From the NCBI GenBank assembly GCA_008933995.1, contig WARS01000029.1:16677131-16741130 (forward strand): 64,000 nucleotides of DNA, read 5' to 3'. The notes under the pieces are model-generated. The model was given only the letters and a program-made list of their open reading frames with translations, was not told the origin of the DNA and did no database searches. Position numbers and translations under genes: made by a program. Every line of letters starts with the position of its first letter. Position 1 is the first letter of the stretch. Below, piece after piece: positions 61,022-64,000 of the stretch. Source of the stretch: Datnioides undecimradiatus. Lineage: Eukaryota > Chordata > Actinopteri > Lobotiformes > Datnioididae.

Positions 61022-62493
61022 CTGTTAGGGGGAAAAGTACAACATGTCAACAAGTTTATTCCTTCTAAGAACAGCAAAAGAGCAACTGAGCTGATCTGTA
61101 ATGTAAAATGTAATTGCATTGTGCTAAGATGATAAATACTTTTAAGAATAGTTATATTTACCTTATTTACAATTTGTATCCATCTATATGTTTATGCTAG
61201 CCATGTACAGTTTGTACATCCCAAGGAATAACCACTCACAGGTAGGTAAGGCTGTGCACATGTGTTATTTCTACCTCAAAAAGACTGCTGAGGTCTTTAT
61301 AGTGTGCTCAGTTGTACGTAAGTTTGTCAAACACCTCCAACACTCTAAGCCCCCCTTCCTGTCCTCATCTCACCTCCCACCTGTCTAGGCCACATGAGAA
61401 ATTGTAATGGGAAATGTTAAGCAGACAGAGGACAGTGTGAACTACTTTAATACGTACAGGTGTAGTTCAAAACTAAACAGGCTTAATTTTCAAGTATGCT
61501 GAAAGCTCTAATGGACAGAAACTGTCTTGTTATTGCAGAATTGCATTTTGCACAAGGTTTCCTGTAGCCAGCAAGTTGTCGTTGTACCCAGTATATGGTT
61601 TGTTTCAGTAGGCAAATGATTACTTGGGCTAGAAATTATTTTATGTATGTCCATCTGTGTACCATCAACACACACTCAGATTTTAGAAAGAGTCCATTCT
61701 TTGGTTGAGTTTGAGTCTGACACTGCTTTGTTTATCTCACTTTATCTCCCCCATCTTCCTCTTTGATGCATTTGTCCACCCAGTCACCACTTCCCCCTTC
61801 TCCATCTCTTTTATCTACTTGCCTCACCTCATTCTTCTACACTGAGGGGAAAAAGGGTCTTCAGTAAGGGTTTGTCTATTTTGTTGCAGAGGGCTGAAGG
61901 TAAATTCAATACTTTGAATCACCAGTCTGAGAGGAATGCTGTCAGCTTTTAATATAGTCTCTTTCATTCGCGTGGGTTTGTGGGTGGTTTCATGGGAAGC
62001 TAAGCAAGGAGGATGAACACTGTGTTGAAACCACAGCCAGCCCTTTGTGCATGCACTCATGAGCAGAAACACACACAGACTCACACACACACGCACTGAG
62101 CTTATACTTTTAACTCATTAATGTTTCCACCATCACACCTTATTTTTGCAAACAACACTGTAGCTGATAAGCTAATTTCTAATTAGATGTCATACTGTGC
62201 TATATGCTAGCAGTTACATGTGACACCTCATAAATGAACTGCAAAATAAACTGTCACTGATAATTTCACACATGAGAAACTGAACTGTAGCTCTTTTAAG
62301 CACAAACCATAACTTCACAGTCTATTACTTCAAAATTGTCCTGCAGTGTCCTCTTTAGTTGTAGGTTCTTGATCTAATTTTTGCTCTCTGCATTTACACT
62401 CGGCTTATAGTTGTATGTTGACGTGCCAGTCAGACTGTGAAGCAGAGGCATCATAGTTTCAAAAAGACCAAGCACCCTGTGTGGTGGTGGTGA

Positions 62494-62533
62494 GAGTGCA
62501 CATCAGGTTAAAAGAGTGCACATCAAGTTAAAA
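62494..62533. repeat. Tandem duplication of a 20-bp unit
   Basis: Two adjacent 20-bp copies of GAGTGCACATCRRGTTAAAA-type sequence differ at one base (G or A at position 12 of the unit). Confidence 0.85.
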
Positions 62534-62697
62534 ATATTCAAGCATGTGCCCAATGAGAGCATAGACACGAAGCCCGTGTTTGTTTGTCTGAGGGAGAGCA
62601 CGCACACCTGCATATATGTGTGATACAAAGACTAAGCGTTGTGTACTCTGTGCTTGTAAGCCCCAAAACAGCAACAGCAGGAAGATAATCATACAGG

Positions 62698-62698
<1 letters not shown>

Positions 62699-62761
<63 letters not shown>

Positions 62762-62771
62762 GAGACAGAGA
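62699..62771. repeat. GA/GACA microsatellite
   Basis: A long (GA)n run is followed by about four GACA units and more GAGA. The plus strand is almost pure purine up to the GACA part. Confidence 0.95.
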
Positions 62772-63283
62772 ATAAAGAAAGAGAGGGTTCCTGAGTGAAA
62801 TCTCTCTTGAGGCCAAGCCTGCTCACTACTCTGCTGCACATTTGCACCTGTTTCTTATAGACTAATTATAGCCAGCCTGCTTTTTAGTAAGGAACTCTCA
62901 AACTTCTTCTTTTTGTGTCTATCTGTTTTCTCATTCTCTACCATCTGCTCCTGTGTTGCTGTGGGTCCTGCCAGCCATTGTTAGTATTGTTAGCCATTGT
63001 TAGTCAGTATTTTGTGGCTTTTCACCTCAGTGTCACCGTTGTTTCTCTTGTAAACTGCCGTTGTGGAAATTAGAGTGAATGAATGCTCTCTTGGGAGAAT
63101 CAAGAATTTGCCACAGCTCTTGGCTTGAACTTTCCGTTAACGCACAAATTCCTTGAAGGGCAGCGCTCATAACACATTGGACCATCGTTCCTCCTGTATT
63201 TGTGTATAACATAAATGGGCAGCAGTATAAGAATATAACTTTCACAATACATGGAAATTAAACTGTAAACAAAGTATTTAAAG

Positions 63284-63317
63284 CATCATAGACACCATAC
63301 CATCATAGACATCATAC
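63284..63317. repeat. Tandem duplication of a 17-bp unit
   Basis: CATCATAGACACCATAC (63284-63300) is followed directly by CATCATAGACATCATAC (63301-63317), with one difference. Confidence 0.85.
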
Positions 63318-64000
63318 ACCCACCAGACACGTCTTCTGGTACATGTAAACAATCTAGTTTGATTCAATACAACAGCTCTGCCATAAATTAATCTTTTAAT
63401 TAGCTTTTAATTTCTGAGTTTTCGTTGATGCTGTTAGGAAGATAATAATTCAACTTTGTTCATTACTGAGCTCATAGTAGTTGGCGCTTCATTTTATGGA
63501 ATGGTGTCTGTAATACTTTGGCCCTCTCATGCATATGAATGGGATGGGCAAAATATCATCTCAATATAACCACGGCAAACAACATTGGTCACAAATACGT
63601 TGTTAAAATAATACGTTAAATTAAAACTTAATATTATTGTGTTTGTAAAGGAATAATTTATGGCAGAGCTGTTGTATTGGATCACAATAGATTGGGCAAG
63701 TGTGCCTAATAAAATGGTCAATAAGTGTTTATATGTATACAGTGCTTCCCATTGAGCTCATGTAAGATTCTTTCTCCAATCCAATAACCTTTGCAAGAGG
63801 TTTATTTATTCTTTATTTTGTGGAAGTTTCTCATAAAGATAAGATTTGACATACTAAAAGCTCCTGAGCTCCTGATACTAACTTGTCCGTCGGACCTGAT
63901 TTGATGATTTTCAAGGAGGACAAACTCCATGAAAACAATAGAAGAGTAAATAAAGTTTACAACAAGAGTTATGTTTCTCTGTTTGAATACATGTGGCAGT

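Larger units (their letters stand above)
61022..64000. other. Gene-free stretch right of the bZIP gene
   Basis: No other gene is supported. If the acceptor at 61022 is used, this is intron and upstream sequence of the NFIL3-like gene. It contains a GA/GACA microsatellite (62699-62771) and two small tandem duplications. Confidence 0.45.

Noticed and set aside
62528-62839. Serine/leucine-rich minus-strand frames
   Set aside because: Translation of the GA/GACA microsatellite.
1-64000. CRISPR array, operons, rRNA or tRNA genes, viral genes
   Set aside because: No regularly spaced repeats with unique spacers, no gene clusters and no structural RNA signatures were seen; composition and genes are those of a vertebrate nuclear genome.

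Overview
The window looks like teleost fish nuclear DNA. The evidence is two fish-type protein genes, dense CA/TA/GA microsatellites, several tRNA-derived SINEs and foldback DNA elements that I recognise as common in fish genomes, and an overall AT-rich, gene-poor composition. No bacterial-type operons, CRISPR arrays, tRNA or rRNA genes were seen. All family assignments come from reading translations and motifs; no database was searched.

Only two protein-coding genes can be supported. (1) lingo3 on the + strand has its whole coding region in one exon (ATG 49323, stop 51153-51155, 610 aa). It is a single-pass membrane protein of the LINGO family: signal peptide, LRRNT, about a dozen LRRs, LRRCT, one Ig domain, a TM helix and a short tail ending in the family FNMKMI motif. 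The exon begins after a clear splice acceptor at 49260-49261. A CpG-richer segment at about 17.3-18.26 kb has an RFX-like X-box, an inverted CCAAT box and strong splice donors. It is my best candidate for the promoter and 5' non-coding exon, which would give an intron of about 31 kb. The 3'UTR probably runs to an AATAAA at 53940. (2) A compact NFIL3-type bZIP gene on the - strand (about 60066-60806, 246 aa) also has its coding region in one exon, with a good acceptor for a 5'UTR exon at 61022. The two genes are convergent, with 8.9 kb between their stop codons.

The rest, about 95% of the window, is non-coding. Positions 1-17.2 kb are gene-free and carry microsatellites, a perfect 18-bp hairpin at the left edge and two old interspersed-repeat fragments. 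Positions 18.3-49.2 kb (the putative lingo3 intron) carry four tRNA-derived SINE copies, one with an 11-bp target-site duplication. They also hold a 683-bp terminal-inverted-repeat element, four pieces of one further repeat family, a 24-bp perfect palindrome, a 26-bp-arm perfect hairpin, and AT-rich low-repeat blocks that resemble conserved non-coding elements. Positions 54-60 kb and 61-64 kb are intergenic or intronic, with more microsatellites and small tandem duplications.

I found no evidence of a new multi-gene system. The most interesting non-genic items are the two perfect hairpins, the dated transposon insertions, and the RFX/NF-Y-like module in front of the candidate lingo3 first exon.
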